From Prevotellaceae bacterium (GTDB taxonomy: Bacteria; Bacteroidota; Bacteroidia; Bacteroidales; Paludibacteraceae), in NCBI GenBank assembly GCA_020636675.1, contig JACJXK010000003.1, forward strand, positions 1 through 64,000: a stretch of DNA of 64,000 nt, written 5' to 3'. Positions 7,745-16,691 of the stretch are shown one piece after another (position 1 is the stretch's first letter; each line of letters opens with the position of its first letter). The translations under genes were made by a program, and so were the position numbers. Under the pieces are notes generated by a model. That model ran no database searches and was not told the origin of the DNA. It saw only the letters and a list, made by a program, of their open reading frames with translations.

Positions 7745-10144
7745 ATGGAAAACATAAATAGAAACGAAAACGAACAAGTAGAAGAAGAATCTTCTTTCGA
7801 CATACTGGATATGGTGATGAGGATACTGAAATATTGGTATCTCTTTGTCATTTCCTTATCTATTGCATGGGGGCTTGCTTATGTGAAGAACAGAAGTTGG
7901 ACTCCCGTCTACAAGACAAGCGCGCGGTTGATTTTGGGCGAAAATGCGGCAGGAGTGAGTACCTCTTCCGATTACAATTTCATGCAGGGATTCTCCTCCG
8001 GGTACAACTCTCGCGACATGAATAACCAGCTGGTGTTGTTCAGTTCCCGTGACATCATTCTGCGTACAATTAACAAGTTGGATCTTTCTGTGGATTACTA
8101 TACGAGAGGCCGTTTCAAAACAAATTATCTGTATAAGAAATCTCCGTTCGAATTGGTGGATTATTCCATTCCTGAGTCTACCTATGGACAGGAATTCAAA
8201 CTGGAGCCTCTTCCCAACGATTCTTTTGTCATAAAGTTTGCCAACGAGAAAAGAAAAAATGATCTGGACATTAGGGGTAAATATGGACAACCGTTCAAAT
8301 GCCCATATTTTGACGCTACGGTTAAGCGTTTGGTGGATGTGGACCGTCCCGTCATCTTCCGATTCAGAAACCAAGATGATCTGGTCAATGATTTCTATTA
8401 TAGACTCTCGCTCGAATTTGCGAAGGAGAGGTCGTCCGTATTGGAGGTGTCTCTTTCGGGTGCCAATTATGAACGAGACCAGGATTTTATTGATATGCTG
8501 TGTCTCGAATACCAAGACTTCAGTTTGGAACGGAAAAATGAGGCGGCGATTAAAACAATCTCCTTCATCGACGACCAGTTGACCGTATTGTCGGATTCGC
8601 TAATCAGCACGGAAGAGCAGGTACGTTCATTTCGAACAAAGAACGGAATCATAGATCTTTCTGCGTATGCCGGACAGCTTATTTCAAAAGGGACGAGCAT
8701 TGAAGCCAGATTCTCAGCATTGAAGCTGAAAGAAGACTACTTGAAATACCTGACGAGTTATTTAGACAACAACGTCTCCGATTCAAGTATCGTTACACCA
8801 AACGGATTGGTGGACGGAGATGCCCTCTCCACTCTTGTGGACGAATATACTACTCTTAATGAAAAACTATCGCAGATAGGCAGTAAGAATCCATATTTCA
8901 AAATATATAAGGAACAGCGTTCCGACCTGAAACTACGAATCTACGAGGTGCTTAAAAACATGAGAGCGGCGTTGGAAATAGAGAAGAAAGATTTAGTGGA
9001 CAGGCAGAACGACCTGAATAGCGGCATTGTATCCTTGACAGACAAGGAGCGTACCATGCAGAACATTCAGCGTACCTATAAGATAAATGAAAATTACTAC
9101 AACTTCCTTTTGCAGAAACGTGCTGACGCACAAATTAAAAAAGCGTCCAACTCTGCCGATAATATAATTTTGGACAAGGCTCGGGTAGGATATGTGACCA
9201 ACGGAGGGGTTAAAAGTAAGACGTACTCTTCCTATATGCTTGTTGGCGCACTGATACCTATCGCATTCGTATTCCTCCGTATATTTATGGACACAAGCAT
9301 AAAGACGCGACGCGACATAGAAAAGATCACAAAATTCAATTTTATCGGGAATGTGGTGAGATCTGACAGCGGAGATCAGTTGCCTGTGCTTAGACATACT
9401 AAATCCTTATTTACGGAACGTTTCAGAGAGATTAGGACCAGAGTGGAGTTCATCACTAAGAAAGATAAGGGAATATCCATTATGGTCACATCTACGGAAC
9501 CGGGAGACGGAAAGACGTTCGTCTCGACCAATATGGCGGCCGTGTATGGCCTCTATTCGCACAAAACTCTACTGATCGACATGGATTATCGTAGGCCTAC
9601 CGTCTGCCGTTCCTTAGGAATACAGACCAACAAGGGAGTGTCCGACTATCTGATAGGGCAGGTGGAGGTGGAGGATATCTTGATCCATGACAAATCGTTG
9701 AATTTTGACATTTTTCCGGCTGGTACCATTCCTCCTAATTCAGGGGAGTTGATCAAGATGGAGAAGATGAAAAACCTTATTGAACAGATGAAGGAGAAGT
9801 ACGATTATATCGTGATAGATACATCTCCGATAGGCTTGGTGTCTGATGCCTATACCGTCGACGGAATGGTGGATTTGATGCTGTTTGTTGTCAGATACAA
9901 CAAGACGAATAAGAAATTCTTCAAGTCTATCATCACCCAATTGCGAAATGACGGACTGAAAAACGTTAATATCATATTGAATGATATGGACAAGACATCG
10001 CCCGGTTATGGATACGGATATGGAGGATATGGATCTTCCAAATATTATGGTTGGAAAAAACGCAATTCCTACTATTTGGATAGGGCCGGATATTATGCCG
10101 ACGAATATTTCGAGAGGACTCCTGAAAATAATTCAGAAAGATAG
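7745..10144 (+). CDS. Wzc-like chain-length regulator and BY-kinase
   Basis: This is an inner-membrane polysaccharide co-polymerase fused to a bacterial tyrosine kinase, 799 residues. A Wzz-type membrane segment is near residues 31-50, a long periplasmic region with coiled-coil/GNVR character runs to about 495, and the second membrane segment is near 498-515. The cytoplasmic kinase has Walker A TSTEPGDGKTFVSTN (about 583-597), Walker A' LLIDMDYRRP (about 610) and Walker B YIVIDTSP (about 690). The last 45 residues hold eleven tyrosines (GYGYGYGGYG, KYYG, SYYLD, GYYADEYF), the expected autophosphorylation cluster. With the two Wza paralogues it forms a trans-envelope export unit. No cognate low-molecular-weight tyrosine phosphatase follows. 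Confidence 0.93.
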   Translation: MENINRNENEQVEEESSFDILDMVMRILKYWYLFVISLSIAWGLAYVKNRSWTPVYKTSARLILGENAAGVSTSSDYNFMQGFSSGYNSRDMNNQLVLFSSRDIILRTINKLDLSVDYYTRGRFKTNYLYKKSPFELVDYSIPESTYGQEFKLEPLPNDSFVIKFANEKRKNDLDIRGKYGQPFKCPYFDATVKRLVDVDRPVIFRFRNQDDLVNDFYYRLSLEFAKERSSVLEVSLSGANYERDQDFIDMLCLEYQDFSLERKNEAAIKTISFIDDQLTVLSDSLISTEEQVRSFRTKNGIIDLSAYAGQLISKGTSIEARFSALKLKEDYLKYLTSYLDNNVSDSSIVTPNGLVDGDALSTLVDEYTTLNEKLSQIGSKNPYFKIYKEQRSDLKLRIYEVLKNMRAALEIEKKDLVDRQNDLNSGIVSLTDKERTMQNIQRTYKINENYYNFLLQKRADAQIKKASNSADNIILDKARVGYVTNGGVKSKTYSSYMLVGALIPIAFVFLRIFMDTSIKTRRDIEKITKFNFIGNVVRSDSGDQLPVLRHTKSLFTERFREIRTRVEFITKKDKGISIMVTSTEPGDGKTFVSTNMAAVYGLYSHKTLLIDMDYRRPTVCRSLGIQTNKGVSDYLIGQVEVEDILIHDKSLNFDIFPAGTIPPNSGELIKMEKMKNLIEQMKEKYDYIVIDTSPIGLVSDAYTVDGMVDLMLFVVRYNKTNKKFFKSIITQLRNDGLKNVNIILNDMDKTSPGYGYGYGGYGSSKYYGWKKRNSYYLDRAGYYADEYFERTPENNSER

Positions 10145-10198
10145 TGGTAACTTTACAAAGTTTATAATTAGAATATGCGGTGAAAACGCCTTTTTGAT

Positions 10199-10975
10199 AT
10201 GCGAAAATATTTATTGGATTTGACCGTCAGCAGCAACGAAAAGCTCAGCGGTAACTATATCTTGATGAAGCTGACTTCGGAGGAGAAACTTCCGGAGATG
10301 CTTCCGGGGCAATTTGCGGAGGTTCGCGTGGACGGTTCGCCTTCCACATTTCTTCGTAGACCTATCTCCATCCATTATGTAGACAGAAACACGAACGAAC
10401 TTTGGTTCTTGATTCAGCTGGTGGGCGACGGAACCCGCAAGTTGGCAGATTTGAAGAAGGGGGATCTGTTGAATGTGATGTTGCCTTTGGGCAATTCCTT
10501 CTCCATGCCGACAACAGAACAGAAGGAACTCCTTCTGGTAGGTGGAGGCGTAGGAACAGCTCCTATGCTGATGTTGGGATCTGTGTTGAAGAATCTAGGT
10601 TTTGAACCAACATTCTTGTTGGGCGCCCGTTCTAAAAAGGACTTGCTTCAGCTCGATAAATTCGAGGCCTATGGCAATGTCTTTGTGACTACAGAAGACG
10701 CCACCTACGGTGAAAAGGGATTTGTGACAAACCATTCGATATTGAAACAGAAAAAATTTGACAAGATATACACTTGCGGACCAACTCCGATGATGAAGGC
10801 GGTGGCTGCTTATGCCTCCAAAAATGGCATAGAGTGCGAAGTCTCGCTGGAAAACACGATGGCTTGCGGTATCGGAGCTTGCCTTTGCTGTGTTACCGAC
10901 ACGAAAGAGGGACATAAATGCGTATGTTCTGACGGACCTGTTTTCAATATAAAAGATTTAAAATGGCAGATTTAA
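10199..10975 (+). CDS. pyrK: Dihydroorotate dehydrogenase electron transfer subunit
   Basis: PyrK is the FAD and [2Fe-2S] subunit of class 1B dihydroorotate dehydrogenase and passes electrons from dihydroorotate to NAD. The 258-residue chain has an N-terminal FAD-binding barrel (FLRRPISIHYVD, residues about 50-62), a nucleotide domain (LLVGGGVGTAPMLMLG), and the C-terminal cluster ligands CGIGACLCC (about 222-230) with a fourth Cys in HKCVC. Its end overlaps pyrD by 13 bases, so the subunits are translationally coupled. It lies 54 bases after the Wzc-like gene and may share that transcript, or use an internal promoter not clearly seen. Confidence 0.95.
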   Translation: MRKYLLDLTVSSNEKLSGNYILMKLTSEEKLPEMLPGQFAEVRVDGSPSTFLRRPISIHYVDRNTNELWFLIQLVGDGTRKLADLKKGDLLNVMLPLGNSFSMPTTEQKELLLVGGGVGTAPMLMLGSVLKNLGFEPTFLLGARSKKDLLQLDKFEAYGNVFVTTEDATYGEKGFVTNHSILKQKKFDKIYTCGPTPMMKAVAAYASKNGIECEVSLENTMACGIGACLCCVTDTKEGHKCVCSDGPVFNIKDLKWQI

Positions 10976-11877
10976 CGACAAACATAGGAAAACTCGTCAT
11001 GAAGAATCCGGTCATGACAGCCTCCGGCACTTTTGGATATGGAGAAGAGTTCTCGGATTTCATTGACATCAGCAAGATTGGTGGCATTATCGTAAAGGGT
11101 ACAACCATCAAACATAGGGAGGGAAACCCTTATCCGAGAATGGCGGAGACACCTTCCGGAATGTTGAACGCAGTAGGGCTGCAGAACAAGGGGGTGGATT
11201 ATTTCATCGAACATATCTATCCTCGCATAAAAGATACGGACACTAACATCCTGGTCAACGTATCGGGGTCTACGGTGGCCGATTATGTGGCTACGGCTGA
11301 AAAAATTGCGGCACTCGACCATATTCCGGCCATTGAGCTGAACATATCTTGTCCTAATGTGAAGGAGGGAGGTATGGCGTTCGGAACATCCTGCGCCTCG
11401 GCAGAGAGCGTAGTGTCGGCAGTAAGAAAAGCATACGGTAAGACCCTTATCGTGAAACTATCGCCAAACGTCACCAATATCGCGGAGATTGCCTTGGCGG
11501 TGGAAGCGGCCGGTGCTGACAGTGTGTCTCTCATCAATACGATTATGGGAATGGCCATCAATGCGGAAAAACGTAGACCGGTGCTTTCTACCGTAACAGG
11601 AGGCCTTTCCGGCGCTTGCGTCAAACCAATTGCTTTGCGTATGGTTTGGCAGGTGGCAAAGGCGGTCAAAATTCCTGTTGTAGGATTGGGTGGCATCATG
11701 AATGCTACTGACGCGGTGGAGTTTCTGTTGGCGGGAGCCTCGGCTATCGAGATAGGAACGGCCAATTTCATCGATCCTACCATCACGATTAAAGTGGCAG
11801 AAGGTATCAACGACTATCTGGAAAGACATGGATTCAAGTCGGTAAAGGATATTATAGGACAGCTGGAAACAGCCTGA
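10963..11877 (+). CDS. pyrD: Dihydroorotate dehydrogenase, catalytic subunit 1B
   Basis: This FMN enzyme of pyrimidine synthesis oxidises dihydroorotate to orotate in the cytosol. The 304-residue length is normal. Diagnostic features are TASGTFGYGEEF near the N-terminus, ELNISCPNVKEGG with the catalytic-base Cys of class 1 enzymes near residue 129, IVKLSPNVT, GGLSGACVKPIALR, and the FMN phosphate site VGLGGIMNATDAVEFLLAGA. The presence of PyrK confirms subclass 1B, which reduces NAD and suits an anaerobe. An intrinsic terminator follows. Confidence 0.96.
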   Translation: MADLTTNIGKLVMKNPVMTASGTFGYGEEFSDFIDISKIGGIIVKGTTIKHREGNPYPRMAETPSGMLNAVGLQNKGVDYFIEHIYPRIKDTDTNILVNVSGSTVADYVATAEKIAALDHIPAIELNISCPNVKEGGMAFGTSCASAESVVSAVRKAYGKTLIVKLSPNVTNIAEIALAVEAAGADSVSLINTIMGMAINAEKRRPVLSTVTGGLSGACVKPIALRMVWQVAKAVKIPVVGLGGIMNATDAVEFLLAGASAIEIGTANFIDPTITIKVAEGINDYLERHGFKSVKDIIGQLETA

Positions 11878-11891
11878 CCATCTCATCACAC

Positions 11892-11947
11892 AAAGAGACA
11901 AGTCTGAATTTCTTCGCTGATTTTAGGCTTGTTTCTTTTGTTTTTTT
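11892..11947 (+). terminator. Terminator after pyrD
   Basis: AAAGAGACAAG (11892-11902) pairs with CTTGTTTCTTT (11928-11938), with one G-T pair, and is followed by TGTTTTTTT. It closes the export-pyrK-pyrD transcript. Confidence 0.7.
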
Positions 11948-12009
11948 AATGAGGAATCTTTGTCGATTGTCGAACAAATGACTAAAATTGCACAACTAGT
12001 TGAACGAAT

Positions 12010-12546
12010 ATGAAAAGAAATGGTTTGGTTATCGGCCTCGGATCTGTTTCCGCCTTGGCAATAATGGTATTTGTTGTTTATGAACTAACTTGCGGAACGT
12101 TATTCCAATCAAAAAACGACCAAGAAAAGGAGTGGAGCCTTCTGAAGATAGAGAACTTTCAGATAATGTCGGTCAATCCTGATGAATCTTGGTTTTCTGA
12201 CATAAAAAAGGCCTATTTGGTGAAAAAGATAGAAGACGGCAATCTTCCCATCTCCATGTCCATCTCATTTGCCAATAGCAAGAAGAAAGAGTGTAAAGAC
12301 ATCAAATGTAAGGTTGTCTATCAAGGTGTCTCCATTGAATCGGTATTGACGTCGTGCGATAGGCAGGAAAATGACACGACAGCCATCTATTCCGGACTCT
12401 TCAAATATGACCTGTCTGAATTAAAGAAGATTCCGGCGGAAGACTTGGTGACAGAGTTGGCACGATTTGTTCCCGGACAGGCAAAGATATATATAAAGCC
12501 GGAATCCGATTCTCATAAAGAAACGGACTGGATTGCATTAAACTGA
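12010..12546 (+). CDS. Single-pass hypothetical protein
   Basis: This 178-residue protein has no recognised family. Residues 5-26 form a membrane anchor or uncleaved signal (GLVIGLGSVSALAIMVFVVY). The rest is a polar domain with alternating strands and helices and several cysteines (KECKDIKCKVV, SCDRQE). A weak promoter (TTG 11967-11969, TAAAATTG 11983-11990) sits close upstream, and an intrinsic terminator shared with the convergent flavin reductase gene follows. Lysine-rich composition and the lone position suggest an envelope protein of narrow distribution. No function can be assigned. Confidence 0.7.
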   Translation: MKRNGLVIGLGSVSALAIMVFVVYELTCGTLFQSKNDQEKEWSLLKIENFQIMSVNPDESWFSDIKKAYLVKKIEDGNLPISMSISFANSKKKECKDIKCKVVYQGVSIESVLTSCDRQENDTTAIYSGLFKYDLSELKKIPAEDLVTELARFVPGQAKIYIKPESDSHKETDWIALN

Positions 12547-12606
12547 GAGTTTTATGAATTTCGGGAAACAGGAGGAAGTGGGAAAATCTAGATTATCAAT
12601 AAAAAC

Positions 12607-12638
12607 AAAGGGAGACACTTATCTAAGAGTCTCCCTTT
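12607..12638. terminator. Bidirectional terminator
   Basis: AAAGGGAGAC (12607-12616) and GTCTCCCTTT (12629-12638) form a perfect 10-bp stem between two convergent genes. The A/T flanks allow it to work in both directions. Confidence 0.8.
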
Positions 12639-12647
12639 CGTATTCCA

Positions 12648-13157
12648 TTATTTCTCGAATACACCAGTTATTTCCGCCACATATAGTTTATGGAAATCGT
12701 TGGACTTATACCATTGGGCAATGAGCGACTGGTCTGTAAATGCCTCTGGCTTGAGGTATTCTGAATATAATTTTCGACATTCCAATACGAGATTGGCCTC
12801 CCTAAACGAGACATTCCCCTTCTCTGTAAAGATAGGAGATATTCCCGCCTTTTCCACTTTGTTGCCGTCACGTCCGGAAGTCGAACCGCAGATGTTCAAC
12901 GCCTTCTTGTACTCTTGAGGAAAGAAAGAAAGTGTAAATTCATTCTGTTTCTCGATAAACTCAAAAGTGTATCTCTGAGGACGTACATATACGTATACAA
13001 CCGGTTTCCCCCACAAAAAGCCGATGGTTCCCCAACTGGCTGTCATCGTGTTGAAAGACTCGGCCTTACCCGCTGTGATAAGCATCCATTTTTCGCCGAT
13101 TAGTTTGATGGCATTTTCTGTTATACTTTTAGGATCGATTGATTTGAAGTTCTCCAT
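12648..13157 (-). CDS. Flavin reductase family protein
   Basis: This is a 169-residue FMN-binding split-barrel protein. The flavin reductase-like pattern is seen in MLITAGKAESFNTMTASWGT (about 26-45), then GKPVVYVYVRPQRYTFEFIE and FTLSFFPQEYKKALNICGST. The family usually reduces flavins or binds FMN in the cytoplasm; a specific partner oxygenase is unlikely in an anaerobe, so the physiological electron acceptor is open. The gene is monocistronic, with a minus-strand TAATTTTG box at 13181-13188 about 25 bases before the start. Confidence 0.85.
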   Translation of the reverse strand: MENFKSIDPKSITENAIKLIGEKWMLITAGKAESFNTMTASWGTIGFLWGKPVVYVYVRPQRYTFEFIEKQNEFTLSFFPQEYKKALNICGSTSGRDGNKVEKAGISPIFTEKGNVSFREANLVLECRKLYSEYLKPEAFTDQSLIAQWYKSNDFHKLYVAEITGVFEK

Positions 13158-13304
13158 ATCTTTACCTTTTTATTTGTATGCAAAATTAGAGAAAAACAGA
13201 AGAAAAAATGCAGAATAAAGGAATTTTTGCAGGAGCATGGCGATAGGCCGTGTTTCGTCGGTTCAAAAAATGGAAGAGATGCGGATGAATTCAATTTAAA
13301 TAAC

Positions 13305-13312
13305 TAAATTTG
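13305..13312 (+). promoter_or_regulatory. -7 box upstream of glycyl-tRNA synthetase
   Basis: TAAATTTG matches the Bacteroidota -7 element TAnnTTTG and lies 65 bases before the ATG. A TTTG -33 box at the right distance is not evident. Confidence 0.5.
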
Positions 13313-13376
13313 CATTTTTAGAAAGAGATTCATTTTCGATAAGTTTGAAAATTTATATAATATACATTATTTAATT

Positions 13377-14927
13377 ATGGCTTCACAGGAAGATGTATTC
13401 AAAAAACTAGTCGCTCATTGTAAGGAGTATGGTTTTGTTTTTCCGTCAAGTGAAATCTATGACGGTTTGGGAGCTGTTTATGACTATGGTCAGAACGGTG
13501 TGGAATTGAAAAATAACATCAAGAAATATTGGTGGGACAGCATGACTTTGTTACACGGGAACATCGTCGGTATAGATGCCGCCATCTTCATGCACCCTAC
13601 CGTATGGAAGGCTTCCGGCCACGTAGACGCATTCAACGACCCGTTGATAGACAATAAAGACTCAAAGAAGCGTTATCGTGCTGACGTGCTCATCGAAGAC
13701 CTCATCGCAAAATATGACGATAAGATAAACAAGGAGGTGGAGAAGGCTGCCAAAAAATTTGGAGAGACTTTCGATGCCGAACTTTTCAAGAAGACAAATG
13801 GACGTATGCTTGAGCATCAAGCTAAACGTGACGAAATTCATGAGCGTTATTCTAAAGCCATGAATGCCACCGATCTTGCCGAATTGAAGCAGATCATATT
13901 GGACTATGATGTGGTTTGTCCTATCAGCGGCACTAAAAACTGGACGGATGTCCGTCAATTCAACCTGATGTTCTCTACGGAGATGGGGTCGACATCTGAT
14001 GGAGCCATGAAGATTTATCTTCGTCCGGAAACGGCACAAGGTATATTTGTCAACTATCTGAACGTCCAGAAAACAGGCCGCATGAAGATTCCGTTCGGAA
14101 TCGCACAGATAGGAAAGGCATTCCGTAACGAGATTGTAGCCCGTCAGTTCATATTCCGTATGCGTGAGTTCGAACAGATGGAGATGCAGTTCTTCGTTCG
14201 TCCGGGCGATGAGATGAAATGGTTCGCACACTGGAAGGCTTTCCGTCTGAAATGGCATAAGGCCCTTGGCTTGGGCGACGCTAAATACCGTTACCACGAC
14301 CATGAGAAGTTGGCCCATTACGCTAACGCAGCTACAGATATTGAGTTTGAGATGCCGTTCGGCTTCAAAGAGGTAGAGGGTATCCATTCCCGTACTAATT
14401 TCGACTTGAGCAGCCACGAGAAATTCTCCGGCAAAAACATCAAATATTTCGATCCTGATTTGAACGAGTCTTATACTCCATACGTTATCGAGACATCTAT
14501 CGGTGTGGATCGTATGTTCTTGAGTATCATGGCAGCATCTTACAAGGAAGAGCAGTTGGAGGGTGGAGATACCCGCGTGGTTCTTGCCATTCCTTCCGTT
14601 TTGGCTCCGGTGAAAGTAGCTGTACTTCCATTGCTGAAGAAAGACGGACTTCCTGAGAAGGCAACTGAAATAATGAACGACTTGAAGTATGACTTCAAAT
14701 GTGTTTATGAAGAAAAAGACACTATCGGAAAGCGTTACCGTCGTCAGGACGCTATCGGAACGCCTTTCTGTGTTACCGTTGACCACCAAACATTGGAAGA
14801 CAATACAGTGACGCTCCGTTATCGTGATACGATGAAGCAGGAGAGAGTCAAGGTGGAAGAACTACATAAGATAGTAGGTGACCAAGTCAATATGAAGACC
14901 CTCTTCAAAAAAATAATGGAAGAGTAA
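13377..14927 (+). CDS. glyS: Glycyl-tRNA synthetase, homodimeric type
   Basis: This class II aminoacyl-tRNA synthetase charges tRNA-Gly. The single-chain eukaryote/archaeal-like form (also called GlyQS) is 516 residues here, which fits Bacteroidota. Features include the N-terminal YGFVFPSSEIYDGLGAVYDY substrate site, YLRPETAQGIFVNY, class II motif 2 FRNEI near residue 250, motif 3 ETSIGVDRMFLS near 372, and a C-terminal anticodon-binding domain with RYRRQDAIGTPFCVTVD. It is monocistronic with a strong terminator. A 375-codon open frame on the opposite strand is only a codon-bias shadow. Confidence 0.97.
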   Translation: MASQEDVFKKLVAHCKEYGFVFPSSEIYDGLGAVYDYGQNGVELKNNIKKYWWDSMTLLHGNIVGIDAAIFMHPTVWKASGHVDAFNDPLIDNKDSKKRYRADVLIEDLIAKYDDKINKEVEKAAKKFGETFDAELFKKTNGRMLEHQAKRDEIHERYSKAMNATDLAELKQIILDYDVVCPISGTKNWTDVRQFNLMFSTEMGSTSDGAMKIYLRPETAQGIFVNYLNVQKTGRMKIPFGIAQIGKAFRNEIVARQFIFRMREFEQMEMQFFVRPGDEMKWFAHWKAFRLKWHKALGLGDAKYRYHDHEKLAHYANAATDIEFEMPFGFKEVEGIHSRTNFDLSSHEKFSGKNIKYFDPDLNESYTPYVIETSIGVDRMFLSIMAASYKEEQLEGGDTRVVLAIPSVLAPVKVAVLPLLKKDGLPEKATEIMNDLKYDFKCVYEEKDTIGKRYRRQDAIGTPFCVTVDHQTLEDNTVTLRYRDTMKQERVKVEELHKIVGDQVNMKTLFKKIMEE

Positions 14928-14951
14928 GTCCGAGAACTTAATGTTATAATA

Positions 14952-14995
14952 AAGGAAGCCGATTGTTAGATTTAACGATCGGCTTCCTTCGTTTA
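14952..14995 (+). terminator. Terminator of glycyl-tRNA synthetase gene
   Basis: AAGGAAGCCGATTGTT (14952-14967) pairs with AACGATCGGCTTCCTT (14974-14989), with one wobble pair, and is followed by CGTTT. Confidence 0.85.
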
Positions 14996-15135
14996 GTTGT
15001 CATAGCTTAAGTAGATTACTTAAACCCAATGGAGGTGCCTAAATTAATTGATGGCTGAGATGTTTGTCTTCGGCAGACTGTCGTCTGGATTTTGACGGAA
15101 TGTCGCATATGATAATAGGATTTTGAATCCGATAC

Positions 15136-15165
15136 TTGCTATTTTTCATAAAATATTTACCTTTG
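15136..15165 (+). promoter_or_regulatory. Promoter of histidine phosphatase gene
   Basis: TTG (15136-15138), 19 bases, then TACCTTTG (15158-15165). The start codon is 55 bases downstream. Confidence 0.65.
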
Positions 15166-15219
15166 CAAAAGAATTATGAATAATCTATTTGGTAGGTATT
15201 GAAAGTATAAAAGGATTAT

Positions 15220-16500
15220 ATGAAACAGACTTTTTCCCTGGTTTTGTCCTTATTGTTATGTCCCATATTTACTGCGACTTCGCAGACCACGAAAGAGGAG
15301 ATGTATGCCAATATTGACAAGACAGCTAGTAATTATTTCGCATATTCAACGGATATAAAGCCGCAAGTGGCTGCTCCGAAAGGATACGAACCATTCTACA
15401 TCAGCCATTACGGACGTCATGGTTCCCGTTACTATATTAACAATTCAGATTTCAAGAATATATATGACATTCTCGATTCGGCAGACAAAGCCAAATCTCT
15501 GACCGAATTAGGAAAGGATGTGAAACGTCGTTTCTTCGTCCTATGGGACGACGGACAAGAAAGGTCAGGAGACCTTACCGCATTGGGATTTAGGCAACAA
15601 GCCGGCATTGCCGAGCGTATGTACCGAAACTACCCGTCCGTTTTTGGAAAAGAAACGGAAATTGTTGCCAAGTCGACTCCGAAGGCCAGATGTGTCTTGA
15701 GCATGGGTTCTTTCTGCATGAAGCTGAAAGAGATGAACCCTGCTGTCAATATCTCGATGGATGCGAGCAAACGCGACTTGTATTACATGTGTTACGAAGA
15801 CAAAAAGGCAAGGGAGAAAAGAATGGCAGATACGGCTTGGACCAATGTGTTCGGAAAATTCCATTGTAAATATATACAACCGGACCGATTCGTCAACTCT
15901 CTCTTCTCCAATGCTGAATACGTGCAAAAGCACATAAAAAAGACCGATTTCATGCGTAAGATATATGATATCTCCTGTAGCATGCAGGATGTGGATCATG
16001 TGAACGTCTCTTTTTACGACCTTTTCACGAAAGAAGAGCTGTTCGACAATTGGCAGGTGCAAAATGCCTGGTGGTACGCCTATGCCGGGCCTTGTCCGCT
16101 GAACGGAGGCAAAACGCCTTATGAGGCGGCCGATCTGTTGGCTAAGATTATCGAAGAGGCCGATCATGCCGTTCAGTACGGAGCTCCAAATGTATCGCTC
16201 CGTTTTGGACACGACATCGCACTCATGTCTCTGCTGTCACTTATCCATGTGGACAATTGCTATACGGATGAACGCAATTTGGAAAACCTATACAAGGTGT
16301 GGTGTGACTATAAGATCATTCCCATGTCGGCCAACCTCCAAATGGTCTTTTTCAAAAAGAAAGGGAATGATGACGACATATTGGTTAAACTCCTGCTGAA
16401 TGAAAATGAGGTGGGCATACCGTTAAAAAGTGGCACATATCCATATTATAAATGGAAGGAAGTACGTGACTATTTTCTTTCCGTCATAGACGAAAAATGA
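15220..16500 (+). CDS. Secreted histidine phosphatase (MINPP/phytase-like)
   Basis: This exported branch-2 histidine phosphatase resembles the MINPP-type inositol-polyphosphate phosphatases of Bacteroides. A signal peptide spans about residues 1-21 (ending TATSQ). The nucleophile motif SHYGRHGSRYY is near residues 62-72 and the proton-donor HD motif (FGHDIALM) near 331, the defining pair of the family. Length (426) fits. It most likely removes phosphate from phytate or other phosphate esters in the periplasm or at the surface; substrate is inferred from homologues, not shown. It is a single gene with its own promoter, upstream of purA. Confidence 0.87.
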   Translation: MKQTFSLVLSLLLCPIFTATSQTTKEEMYANIDKTASNYFAYSTDIKPQVAAPKGYEPFYISHYGRHGSRYYINNSDFKNIYDILDSADKAKSLTELGKDVKRRFFVLWDDGQERSGDLTALGFRQQAGIAERMYRNYPSVFGKETEIVAKSTPKARCVLSMGSFCMKLKEMNPAVNISMDASKRDLYYMCYEDKKAREKRMADTAWTNVFGKFHCKYIQPDRFVNSLFSNAEYVQKHIKKTDFMRKIYDISCSMQDVDHVNVSFYDLFTKEELFDNWQVQNAWWYAYAGPCPLNGGKTPYEAADLLAKIIEEADHAVQYGAPNVSLRFGHDIALMSLLSLIHVDNCYTDERNLENLYKVWCDYKIIPMSANLQMVFFKKKGNDDDILVKLLLNENEVGIPLKSGTYPYYKWKEVRDYFLSVIDEK

Positions 16501-16691
16501 CGATCATATAATCTGCGATAGATGGCAAGAAAAAAGCGACGGAACTCTTTGTAACTTTTCTTACATATCATGTCAGTTAAAATAAAAAAGTTATTTACCT
16601 TTACGTGCAAAATGAAATAGGGTAGTGGATTTTGTTTCTCTATCCTACATTTTTGTGAGTATTTGAGTATTAATGCACTAAAATACAAATA

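Noticed and set aside
13662..14789. 375-codon open frame opposite glycyl-tRNA synthetase
   Set aside because: It lies entirely antisense to a certain housekeeping gene, has no promoter, and its composition is what the complement of that gene would give.
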